Shown here piece after piece: positions 1-5,799 of a stretch of DNA of 16,465 nucleotides. The stretch lies in assembly GCA_964365025.1 (NCBI GenBank), contig CAYIOJ010000020.1, positions 1-16,465 on the forward strand, given 5' to 3'. The translations under genes were made by a program, and so were the position numbers. The stretch comes from UBA10003 sp964365025. Lineage in GTDB: Bacteria; Patescibacteriota; Patescibacteriia; Magasanikbacterales; UBA10003. Numbering within the stretch: the stretch's first letter is position 1; every line of letters begins with the position of its first letter. Under the pieces are notes generated by a model. That model was not told the origin of the DNA, ran no database searches, and worked only from the letters and a program-made list of their open reading frames with translations.

Positions 1-75
1 GCGGGTATCATATAACGGCTATTATCCGAGTTTTCCAAACTCGTGACAGGGGTTCGACTCCCCTTACCCGCTCCA
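1..75 (+). tRNA. tRNA-Gly (anticodon UCC)
   Basis: Complete cloverleaf read directly. The 7-bp acceptor stem pairs 1-7 with 65-71. The anticodon stem pairs 27-31 with 39-43 and encloses a 7-nt loop with TCC at 34-36, which reads GGA and GGG-type glycine codons. The T arm is AGGGG-TTCGACT-CCCCT at 48-64. The discriminator is T72, as usual for bacterial tRNA-Gly, and CCA is encoded at 73-75. The D stem (10-13 with 22-25) is A/T only. The gene starts on the first base of the window, so its promoter is not visible. Its last five bases (71-75) are also the first bases of the direct repeat that recurs at 4666. Confidence 0.95.
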
Positions 76-131
76 AAAATTTAAAAACACCCGCGATTTA
101 TGTCGCGGATGTTTTGATTAAATATCTATTT
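71..131. repeat. Direct repeat, left copy, at the tRNA-Gly 3' end (att-like)
   Basis: Ungapped alignment to 4666-4726 at an offset of 4595 bp gives 58/61 identity, with differences only at 109, 117 and 121; 71-108 is identical for 38 bp. Identity starts at base 71, the last acceptor-stem base, and nothing matches upstream of it. A weaker match (gctc) reappears at 135-138. The copy covers the tRNA CCA end, a terminator hairpin, and the last codons of the U32 gene on the minus strand. It resembles an attachment site or insertion duplication, but no integrase gene is in the window. Confidence 0.85.
84..115. terminator. Terminator hairpin between tRNA-Gly and the U32 gene (left copy)
   Basis: 13-bp stem, arms 84-96 and 103-115, loop TTTATG at 97-102, flanked by A runs on the left and T runs on the right, so it could act in both directions. 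The G-to-A change at 109 gives a C-A mismatch in the plus-strand RNA but only a U-G wobble in the minus-strand RNA. The U32 stop codon (98-100) falls in the loop, so one arm is translated. Confidence 0.7.
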
Positions 132-1237
132 TTTGCTCGGCGAAATAAATGTTTCAATTCATCAATCTTTTTTTGATTTTTAAATTTTACCGCCGTTTTT
201 GTCGCTTTTTCATAAAAATCATTGAGTTTTTTGTCGCTCAATTTTTTTATTTTATTCAAAAAATTCAACTGTGTCAGTCGGCGATTATCAATTGATATTG
301 GTATTTTCATTTTGGCCATGTGTGGTTGAGAAATTTTTATAGCCGCCTTGAATTTAGATCCTTTTCTGAAAATTAAATCAAACAAGTCCCCACTGTATTG
401 TTGCTTCATGTAGGCCTCGGCTGTATTTAGAAGCGACGCTGTTGACTCGCTTCGGTCTGCCAGCTTGAATTTATTGACTCCAGCTCGCGCGTAGGCGGCG
501 ACATCTTCCGGCCGGATAAAGGGGCTTTTTAAAAATTCTATCAGATGCTCAAGATAAAAAAGTGAGCAACCAATAGGAAAGGGATCGTGGGTGATTTTTG
601 AGATTTCCTCGTCTTCCTGCGAAGCATACCCAAAAAATTTATAGCGGGCGTTTCTATTTGGACAGTTGAAAAGACAGGGGAAATTAGTGTAGAGCCCGAC
701 CTCGCATTTTATTGATTTGGCTATCTTTTTTATTTTTTTAATGTCCCTGTTAATTGAAAAGGGATCTAAAAAAATTAAGCTGACACCCATTTTTTCATAT
801 TTTTTTGCCTCTCCAATACTATTGATGCCGGTGATGAGAGAGAGATTAATTTTAAAATTAGGAAATTTATTTTTAACTAATTTTATCAAGAAGGGATGGG
901 CAATGGTTAGGGTATCCACCTCCATTTTTTCTAATTTGGTTAAAAATTCTTCCACTTTTTTTACCCATTGTCTGTTTTTCTCTTTGTTTTTAAAGTCGGG
1001 CGCGTTCAGTGTGTAGTTAAAAGAAAGGCCATTTTTATGGGCATATTTGATGTGTCTTTTCGCTTGCCTGAATGAAACATTAGGCAATCGAAAGGCGGCT
1101 CGGCCGCAACCAACCGGACTTATTTTAAATGAACCATATATTTCCACGATTTTACTTTTTTGGCTATTTTGGTTTAACTGTCGGATTCCATCTATCAGTT
1201 CATTTTCCCAAGAAGTAGCCAGGGTATATTTAATCAT
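98..1237 (-). CDS. U32-family (peptidase U32-like) protein, putative Fe-S enzyme
   Basis: This 379-residue protein looks like the U32 family. Known members include UbiU and UbiV (O2-independent hydroxylation), RlhA and TrhP (rRNA and tRNA hydroxylation), and proteins annotated as proteases; several characterised members bind [4Fe-4S] through four cysteines. Cysteines here are C44 (in a PVGCGRAAF stretch), C178, C188 and C192 (C-x3-C-P) and C224 (PIGC), enough for a cluster. The middle reads as a TIM-barrel-like series of hydrophobic strands, and the C-terminal ~80 residues are very Lys-rich. Start: an in-frame ATG at 1243 makes an ATGA overlap with the permease stop, but AGGA at 1246-1249 lies 8 nt from the ATG at 1237, the same spacing as for the permease, so 1237 is preferred. 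The last ten codons lie in the direct repeat, so the C-terminus may be a junction product. The gene is AT-rich. Substrate unknown; coupling to the importer suggests they share a compound. Confidence 0.8.
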   Translation of the reverse strand: MIKYTLATSWENELIDGIRQLNQNSQKSKIVEIYGSFKISPVGCGRAAFRLPNVSFRQAKRHIKYAHKNGLSFNYTLNAPDFKNKEKNRQWVKKVEEFLTKLEKMEVDTLTIAHPFLIKLVKNKFPNFKINLSLITGINSIGEAKKYEKMGVSLIFLDPFSINRDIKKIKKIAKSIKCEVGLYTNFPCLFNCPNRNARYKFFGYASQEDEEISKITHDPFPIGCSLFYLEHLIEFLKSPFIRPEDVAAYARAGVNKFKLADRSESTASLLNTAEAYMKQQYSGDLFDLIFRKGSKFKAAIKISQPHMAKMKIPISIDNRRLTQLNFLNKIKKLSDKKLNDFYEKATKTAVKFKNQKKIDELKHLFRRAKNRYLIKTSAT

Positions 1238-1239
1238 AG

Positions 1240-1989
1240 TCATTTTCCTGCCCAATGAATCATTCTGGTTTCAAAAAAAATGTAGAGTTTATTAACGGCG
1301 TATCCAAGTAGTCCGGCTAAAATTATGGTGGCATACATTTGGCTGGTTTCAAAAATCAATTGAAAATCGATAATTCTCTTTCCAAGCCCACTTTCGCCAC
1401 CCATGAGCATTTCACCGATAACTATGATTATTAAAGAATAGGAAATCGCCACACGCGCGCCGGCGGAAATATAGGGCAGAGCTTCTGGCAGAACGATTTT
1501 TGTAAATATAGTGAATTTATTCAGCTTCATGCTTTGGGCAAACATGATTCTTGTTTTATTTCCATTTTGTACCCCATAAGTAGTGTTGATGAGAATAACT
1601 AAGGCCGAGATAAAGGCAGCCAAAAAAATTTTAGATAAGTCAGTCAGGCCGAATAATAAAATAAATGGGGGAATCAGCGCTGGCGAAGGGATGGAGCGGA
1701 TAAAATCTATCAAAAAATTAAGCGCTTTATTTATGGTTTGAAAATATCCCAACACCAGTCCAATGATTATTCCCGCTGGTAAACCGATCAGCAAACTCGC
1801 GAGCATTCTATAAAAAGTAAGCCATAAGTCATTGATTATTTTTTCCGTTGAAAATAAATTCAATAGAGAAAAAAATACTTGTTGCGGTGACGGTACCAGC
1901 AAGGCGTTGAAGATTTTTAATTGATACAAAATTAGCCAGCCGCTGAAGATGGCGCCAAAAATTAGTAATTGTGTAAAAAATTTTTTCAT
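1240..1989 (-). CDS. ABC transporter permease, SsuC/TauC/NrtB type
   Basis: 249-residue inner-membrane permease of the binding-protein-dependent family. It has an N-terminal membrane segment, about five more hydrophobic stretches, the conserved RSIPSPALIPPFILLFG segment near residues 93-109, and an EAA-like loop around residues 150-175 ending LPEALPYISAGAR, which docks the ATPase. A single permease gene is usual for this subfamily, working as a homodimer. The start is well supported: AGGA at 1998-2001 lies 8 nt from the ATG, inside the end of the ATPase gene, and the two genes share an ATGA overlap at 1986-1989. The family imports sulfonates, taurine, nitrate, or thiamine precursors; the substrate cannot be read from this protein. 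Confidence 0.93.
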   Translation of the reverse strand: MKKFFTQLLIFGAIFSGWLILYQLKIFNALLVPSPQQVFFSLLNLFSTEKIINDLWLTFYRMLASLLIGLPAGIIIGLVLGYFQTINKALNFLIDFIRSIPSPALIPPFILLFGLTDLSKIFLAAFISALVILINTTYGVQNGNKTRIMFAQSMKLNKFTIFTKIVLPEALPYISAGARVAISYSLIIIVIGEMLMGGESGLGKRIIDFQLIFETSQMYATIILAGLLGYAVNKLYIFFETRMIHWAGK

Positions 1990-2747
1990 ACTAAAAATCC
2001 TTTGATATTATCCATCACTTTTTTCTTCGTGTCATGAAATTGCTGGTATTCTATTTGGGAGATATGCCGTGGACGTGGCAGCTTATTTTGTATTTCAGCG
2101 ATAATACGCGCCGGTGCTGGCGAGAAGATTATTATTTTATCGGAAAGCAAAACAGCCTCGTCAATTGAGTGGGTGACTATAATTGCCGGTATTTTGGTTT
2201 CTTCCCAGAGAGAAATAAATTTTTGTTGCAAGTTGAGCGAAGTATAATAATCGAGCGTGGAGAACGGCTCATCCAAAAGCAGTATTTCCGGGTTTAGAGC
2301 CATGGTTCTTCCAAAAGCGGTGAGTTGGGAAAGTCCGCCGGAAAGTTCATAAGGATATTTGTGCCGATGGTCACTCAAATTTAATTTACCTAGTATTTCT
2401 TGGATTTTGTTTCTCCTTTCTTTTTTGTTTTTAATGCGCGTTTTTAGGACAAATTCAATATTTTGCTCAACTGTTAGCCATGGGAAGAGCGAATTAGAAT
2501 AATCCTGAAACACCAAGCCAGCTCTTATTTCTGAATGATGTTTGTGGCCAGGAGCCGCGATTTCTCCGCCAGTTTGCTTGTCCAGCCCAGCAATGATTTT
2601 CAGCAAGGTGGTTTTGCCGCAGCCATTTGGTCCGACAAAACTGATAATTTCACCTCGCGGAATTTTAAAAGAAACATCAGTCAGGACCAGAGCCGGATGT
2701 GTTGAGGTACTATCAAATGTTTTAGAGACATTTTTTAATTCCAGCAT
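1986..2747 (-). CDS. ABC transporter ATP-binding protein, SsuB/TauB/NrtD type
   Basis: 253-residue cytoplasmic ATPase that powers the importer. Walker A is GPNGCGKTT at residues 39-47, the Q-loop glutamine is Q81, the signature LSGGLSQ is at 135-141, Walker B LLLDEP is at 156-161, the D-loop STLD follows, and the switch histidine is H193 in IIVTHSIDEA. All catalytic elements are intact. The signature departs from the common LSGGMRQR form (LSGGLSQL), losing the Arg after Gln. The QDYSNSLFPWLTVEQN stretch after the Q-loop is typical of the nitrate/taurine group. The gene starts 5 bp after the binding-protein stop, with no clear Shine-Dalgarno site, and overlaps the permease gene by 4 bp. Confidence 0.94.
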   Translation of the reverse strand: MLELKNVSKTFDSTSTHPALVLTDVSFKIPRGEIISFVGPNGCGKTTLLKIIAGLDKQTGGEIAAPGHKHHSEIRAGLVFQDYSNSLFPWLTVEQNIEFVLKTRIKNKKERRNKIQEILGKLNLSDHRHKYPYELSGGLSQLTAFGRTMALNPEILLLDEPFSTLDYYTSLNLQQKFISLWEETKIPAIIVTHSIDEAVLLSDKIIIFSPAPARIIAEIQNKLPRPRHISQIEYQQFHDTKKKVMDNIKGFLV

Positions 2748-2752
2748 AAATT

Positions 2753-3745
2753 TTAATTGGCTAATAATAAATCCACGACCTGTGCCTGGTTTTTCAATTC
2801 TTTTTCCGCCAAAAGCAAGTCAGCCAACTGTTGTAATTTAGCCATATTAATCTCATTCAATTTTTGAGACGGAATGATACTGATCTGCGAAGCGACTTCC
2901 GGAGTTAATGGAGTATACTTGGTGATAATTGTTTTAGTTTCTTCTTCATTATTTTTAATGAAGTCAATTGCTTTGTTGGCGGCTAAGACCAATTTTTTAG
3001 TCAGTTCCGGTTGGCGATTGATAAAATCAACCGAGACAATGCTGCCCGAAAGTGGCAAATCATTGAAGAAATATTTCGCAAACAGCGCTTTTTCCAGTGT
3101 CTTGCTGATTTTTTTGCTCGCGCCAATAGTGGCTAATGGTTCCAAAACAATAGCCGCATCAACCTGCCCCGACTGCAATGCCTGCAATTCCAAGTTTGGC
3201 TCCATTTGGATTAAAGTGGAATTTTTCGGGTCAAAATATGGGTCGACTGTTTTCCGATAAAGCATTTTAGCTGTTGAGCCAAGAAAAGAAGCAATTTTTT
3301 TGTTTTCCAGTTTTTTTATTGAATCAATATTGGAATCGGCGCGAACCAAGAGATAAGAAGAGGCCTGATCTTGATTCTCCGTAGTCATGGAGAACAGTTT
3401 GAATTGATTGGGAGATTTTTCTTCCAAGGTTAACAGAAGAATTGTATTTACTCCGCCGAGCGATGCGTCTATCCTTTTGCCAAGCATCGCCTCCATCAAT
3501 TGATTGGTTGATTCGAATTTTATCGGTTCTATCTTAAGGCCTTCTGCCTCAAAAATCTTTTTTTCCAAACCGACAAAAAGCGGGGCGTAAAGATCCTGCG
3601 CCCGATAGCCGATTTTGATCGCCTCCTGTTGAGGCACTGGTTGTGCTTGTGGCTGGCTATTTTTAGCCAAAGGGGAGTAAGCGGCTAAAATAGCCACCAC
3701 TCCAACGGCCAGAAGACCGCTTATCCACCATTTTTTTTTGGACAT
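2753..3745 (-). CDS. ABC transporter substrate-binding protein, NMT1/SsuA-like
   Basis: 330-residue extracytoplasmic binding protein. The N-terminus has a basic start (MSKKKWW), a hydrophobic core to about residue 22, and a Pro/Gln-rich linker; the mature part opens with IKIGYRAQDLYAPLFVGLEKKIFEAEGL, characteristic of the NMT1/SsuA/TauA fold. Further fold markers are MEAMLGKRIDASLGG (about 86-100), KKLENKKIASFLGS, and LQSGQVDAAIVLEP (about 191-204). The signal sequence reads LAAY at residues 20-23 where a lipoprotein would have LAAC, so lipid anchoring is not predicted; it may be cleaved or remain membrane-anchored. First gene of the operon, about 40 nt downstream of its likely transcription start. 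The ligand is unknown; the family binds sulfonates, nitrate, or pyrimidine precursors of thiamine. Confidence 0.9.
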   Translation of the reverse strand: MSKKKWWISGLLAVGVVAILAAYSPLAKNSQPQAQPVPQQEAIKIGYRAQDLYAPLFVGLEKKIFEAEGLKIEPIKFESTNQLMEAMLGKRIDASLGGVNTILLLTLEEKSPNQFKLFSMTTENQDQASSYLLVRADSNIDSIKKLENKKIASFLGSTAKMLYRKTVDPYFDPKNSTLIQMEPNLELQALQSGQVDAAIVLEPLATIGASKKISKTLEKALFAKYFFNDLPLSGSIVSVDFINRQPELTKKLVLAANKAIDFIKNNEEETKTIITKYTPLTPEVASQISIIPSQKLNEINMAKLQQLADLLLAEKELKNQAQVVDLLLAN

Positions 3746-3770
3746 ATAACTTAAATTAAGAATTAAGCTT

Positions 3771-3783
3771 CCTCATTTTGAGG
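3771..3783. promoter_or_regulatory. Inverted repeat at the predicted start of the transporter operon (candidate operator)
   Basis: Perfect palindrome CCTCA-TTT-TGAGG. It covers about +1 to +13 of the transcript expected from the 3791-3818 promoter. The position suits a repressor site or a small 5' hairpin. It is not the same sequence as the dyad at the trmB start, so one shared operator is not demonstrated. Confidence 0.4.
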
Positions 3784-3790
3784 ATATATC

Positions 3791-3818
3791 ATCATATCAA
3801 AACTGTAAAAAATGCCAA
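3791..3818 (-). promoter_or_regulatory. Promoter of the ABC transporter/U32 operon
   Basis: On the minus strand, -35 TTGGCA (3813-3818) and -10 TATGAT (3791-3796), each 5/6 to consensus, with a 16-bp spacer. Predicted start near 3784, giving a leader of about 40 nt before the binding-protein ATG. Confidence 0.6.
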
Positions 3819-3846
3819 TAATACCGTCTATTTTTAACACAACTAC

Positions 3847-3875
3847 TTGACAAAATGGCTAGAATATGATATAAT
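3847..3875 (+). promoter_or_regulatory. Consensus promoter of the TrmB-family regulator
   Basis: Exact -35 TTGACA (3847-3852), exact -10 TATAAT (3870-3875), a 17-bp spacer and an extended -10 TG at 3867-3868. Such a strong core promoter on a regulator gene suggests it is held down by repression, possibly by its own product. Predicted start near 3882; leader about 49 nt. Confidence 0.8.
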
Positions 3876-3879
3876 TTAA

Positions 3880-3891
3880 GCATTGAAATGC
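3880..3891. promoter_or_regulatory. Inverted repeat at the trmB-type gene's transcription start (candidate operator)
   Basis: Dyad GCATT-GA-AATGC placed over the predicted +1, five bases after the -10. A protein bound here would block transcription, which fits autoregulation. The stretch TTGACAAAATG from the -35 recurs at 3903-3913, 56 bp downstream, without a convincing second -10. Confidence 0.4.
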
Positions 3892-3930
3892 CGTCGGTTT
3901 TATTGACAAAATGCTTTAATTATTTTAAAT

Positions 3931-4656
3931 ATGAAATTGGAAAAGATACTTCAATCCTATGGTTTAAGCGAAAAACAAGCCAAAGTGTATTTGGCTTGTT
4001 TAGAAATTGGCTCGGCGCCGGTGCAAAAAATTGCTCAAAAGGCGCAATTGTCGCGCTCCACTGTGTACGAGGTGTTGGAATCCTTGGTTCATCGCGGTTT
4101 TGTTAGTATTTTCATGAAAAAACGAATCAAGTATTTCAGCGCCGAGGACCCGGATCAAATTATCAGATTAGCCGAGAGTAAGGCGGCCGTTCTTAGGGAT
4201 GCTCTGCCAGAGCTTAACGCGATTGTCGGCGAATCACGCAAACGCCCCACCGTGCGTTTTTATCAAAATAGAGAAGAAATGAAAATTATTTTGGATAGTA
4301 TTCTTGAAGAAGCTAGTGATTTGATTTGTTTTGCGTCAGTGGATGATTTTTTTCATGAGCTTGGAGAATATCAGCAACGTTTTTTAAAAAAAAGAATAAG
4401 TAAAAAAATTCATCTTAGGGTAATACTTCGAGATTCGGAAAAAGCCAGAGAAAGACAGAGATTGGGTCAGCAAGAATTAAGACAAGTAAAAATTGTTCCC
4501 AACGTTTTTCCGTTTCACGGTTTGTTCTATGTTTGGAAAAATAAAATAGCGATGTTTTCATTTACTAGTGATTTTGTTGCAGTGGTTATTGAAAGTAAAG
4601 AATTGGCGGATATGCAAAGAGCGATGTTTGAACATTTGTGGGAAACGGTAAAGTAA
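3931..4656 (+). CDS. TrmB-family transcriptional regulator
   Basis: 241-residue DNA-binding regulator. Residues 1-70 form a TrmB-type winged helix: LEKILQSYGLSEKQAKVYLACLEIG, then recognition-helix region AQLSRSTVYEVLESLVHRGFVS, then a basic wing (MKKRIKYF). Residues 75-100 form a linking helix, and 107-240 an effector-type domain with alternating strands and helices (VRFYQNREEMKIILDSIL, LICFASVDDFF, HLRVILRD, IAMFSFTSDFVAVVIES). The family is best known from archaeal sugar-uptake control and also occurs in Patescibacteria. It is divergent from the importer operon with 185 bp between start codons, so control of that operon and of itself is the natural inference. No Shine-Dalgarno site is visible. 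The effector is unknown. Confidence 0.88.
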   Translation: MKLEKILQSYGLSEKQAKVYLACLEIGSAPVQKIAQKAQLSRSTVYEVLESLVHRGFVSIFMKKRIKYFSAEDPDQIIRLAESKAAVLRDALPELNAIVGESRKRPTVRFYQNREEMKIILDSILEEASDLICFASVDDFFHELGEYQQRFLKKRISKKIHLRVILRDSEKARERQRLGQQELRQVKIVPNVFPFHGLFYVWKNKIAMFSFTSDFVAVVIESKELADMQRAMFEHLWETVK

Positions 4657-4665
4657 TTTATTTAA

Positions 4666-4726
4666 CTCCAAAAATTTAAAAACACCCGCGATTTATGTCG
4701 CGGGTGTTTTGGTTAGATATCTATTT
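4666..4726. repeat. Direct repeat, right copy, overlapping the ldh 3' end
   Basis: Partner of 71-131. It starts with the same CTCCA that closes the tRNA-Gly although no tRNA stands here, carries the terminator, and runs across the ldh stop codon (TAG on the minus strand, 4721-4723). Recombination between the two copies would remove 4595 bp and leave tRNA-Gly, terminator and ldh adjacent. Confidence 0.85.
4679..4710. terminator. Bidirectional terminator between the TrmB-family gene and ldh (right copy)
   Basis: Perfect 13-bp stem, arms 4679-4691 and 4698-4710, loop TTTATG at 4692-4697. In minus-strand RNA the stem ends in a U run followed by another (TTTTTAAATTTTT), making a good terminator for ldh; in plus-strand RNA the U run is shorter (TTTT). 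It separates two convergent genes. Confidence 0.85.
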
Positions 4727-5698
4727 CACGCTCTCAATCGTCTCCCTGACTATTTTGGCCGACCTCCGCAATTTCTCCAGCTCATCAGGCGATAATTTTA
4801 TCTCCATTACTTTTTTAATTCCCATGCGGCCGACCACTGCCGGCAAAGATAGACAAACATCTTTTAATCCATATTGGCCGGTGAGTAAAGAAGACACTGG
4901 AAAAATATGATTTTCATCGTATAAAATGGCGCGAACAACGCGCTCCACAGCCAAAGCAATGGCATAATATGTCGCGCCTTTTTTGCAAATAATATCGTAA
5001 GCCGCGTTTTTGGTTTTTAAATAAGCTTGTTCCGCGGCTTTTTTATTGTATTCCGGCAAGGCCGAGATATTTTCACCCATTAAATTTACGTGCGAATACA
5101 CCGGCACCTCGGAGTCGCCATGCTCGCCAATCAAATATGCGCCCATGCTGTCCGGCGCCACGCCAAATTCTTGCGCCAATAAAAATCTAAAACGGGAAGA
5201 ATCCAGTGTGGTGCCGGTGCCCAATACCTGATAATCAGGCAAACCGGATTTTTTCAAAGCCACATAAGTCATCACATCCAATGGGTTGGTCACCATTAAA
5301 ATGACGGCTTTGTCAGTATAGCGTCTTATTTTTTCAATAATGTCTTTAATAATTTTAGCGTTGGCCGAAGCCAGTTCCAGCCGTGTTTGTCCGACTTTTT
5401 GTCCCAAGCCGGCGGTAATCACCACCACATCAGCGTCTTTGCAATCGGAATAATCACCCGCCCAGATTTTTGTCTGCGGCACAAAAGAAATTCCGTGTTC
5501 CAAATCCCAGGCCTCGCCCAGGCATTTATCTTTGTTCACATCAACCAAGACAATTTCCGAAGCAATGCCCGACATCATAATGGCAAAAGCCGAGGTAGAG
5601 CCGACAAAGCCGGTACCCACAATCACCACACGCGTGGTTTCAATTTGCGGAGCTGGAATTTGTTTTGAATTTTTTGGAGAGAGTAATTTTTTTGGCAT
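4721..5698 (-). CDS. ldh: L-lactate dehydrogenase
   Basis: 325-residue NAD-dependent enzyme that reduces pyruvate to lactate in the cytoplasm and regenerates NAD+. A ~20-residue Lys/Pro-rich lead precedes the Rossmann fold: GTGFVGS at 28-34, Asp53 for the NAD ribose, NPLD at 138-141. The substrate loop reads GQKVGQTRLE; Gln100 marks lactate rather than malate dehydrogenase (which has Arg there), and Arg106 is the mobile-loop arginine. Asp166 and Arg169 (TTLDSSRF) bind and orient pyruvate, and His193 in GEHGDSEVPVYSH is the proton donor. Everything needed for activity is present. It ends at a TAG within the right direct repeat. Upstream, a 77-bp inverted-repeat element separates it from the kinase gene; no confident separate promoter is seen, so read-through from the operon is possible. 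Confidence 0.94.
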   Translation of the reverse strand: MPKKLLSPKNSKQIPAPQIETTRVVIVGTGFVGSTSAFAIMMSGIASEIVLVDVNKDKCLGEAWDLEHGISFVPQTKIWAGDYSDCKDADVVVITAGLGQKVGQTRLELASANAKIIKDIIEKIRRYTDKAVILMVTNPLDVMTYVALKKSGLPDYQVLGTGTTLDSSRFRFLLAQEFGVAPDSMGAYLIGEHGDSEVPVYSHVNLMGENISALPEYNKKAAEQAYLKTKNAAYDIICKKGATYYAIALAVERVVRAILYDENHIFPVSSLLTGQYGLKDVCLSLPAVVGRMGIKKVMEIKLSPDELEKLRRSAKIVRETIESVK

Positions 5699-5709
5699 AT
5701 TTTTGTTTT

Positions 5710-5786
5710 GTCATTCCCGCGAAAGCGAGAATCTAGTGATTTTATTATTCAGGTCATGACTGGATTCCCATTTTTACGGGAATGAC
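5710..5786. repeat. dRS3-like inverted-repeat element (two ATTCCC-N8-GGGAAT units)
   Basis: Ends are perfect 10-bp inverted repeats GTCATTCCCG (5710-5719) and CGGGAATGAC (5777-5786). Each half is itself a hairpin: 5713-5732 (ATTCCC-N8-GAGAAT, one change) and 5764-5783 (ATTCCC-N8-GGGAAT, exact). The pattern is that of dispersed repeats such as dRS3 of Neisseria and similar REP/MITE-like sequences elsewhere. It fills most of the 101-bp gap between the kinase stop and the ldh start and could affect mRNA stability or termination there. Confidence 0.75.
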
Positions 5787-5799
5787 CGCTATGGAACAG

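Noticed and set aside
3888..4106. 72-codon frame in the leader of the TrmB-type gene, a possible upstream ORF
   Set aside because: Overlaps the regulator in another frame, has no ribosome-binding site, and its sequence is only a shifted reading of the regulator.
71..4726. CRISPR-like or transposon explanation for the repeat pair
   Set aside because: Only two copies 4.6 kb apart, no spacers, no transposase, and no terminal inverted repeats at the cassette ends.
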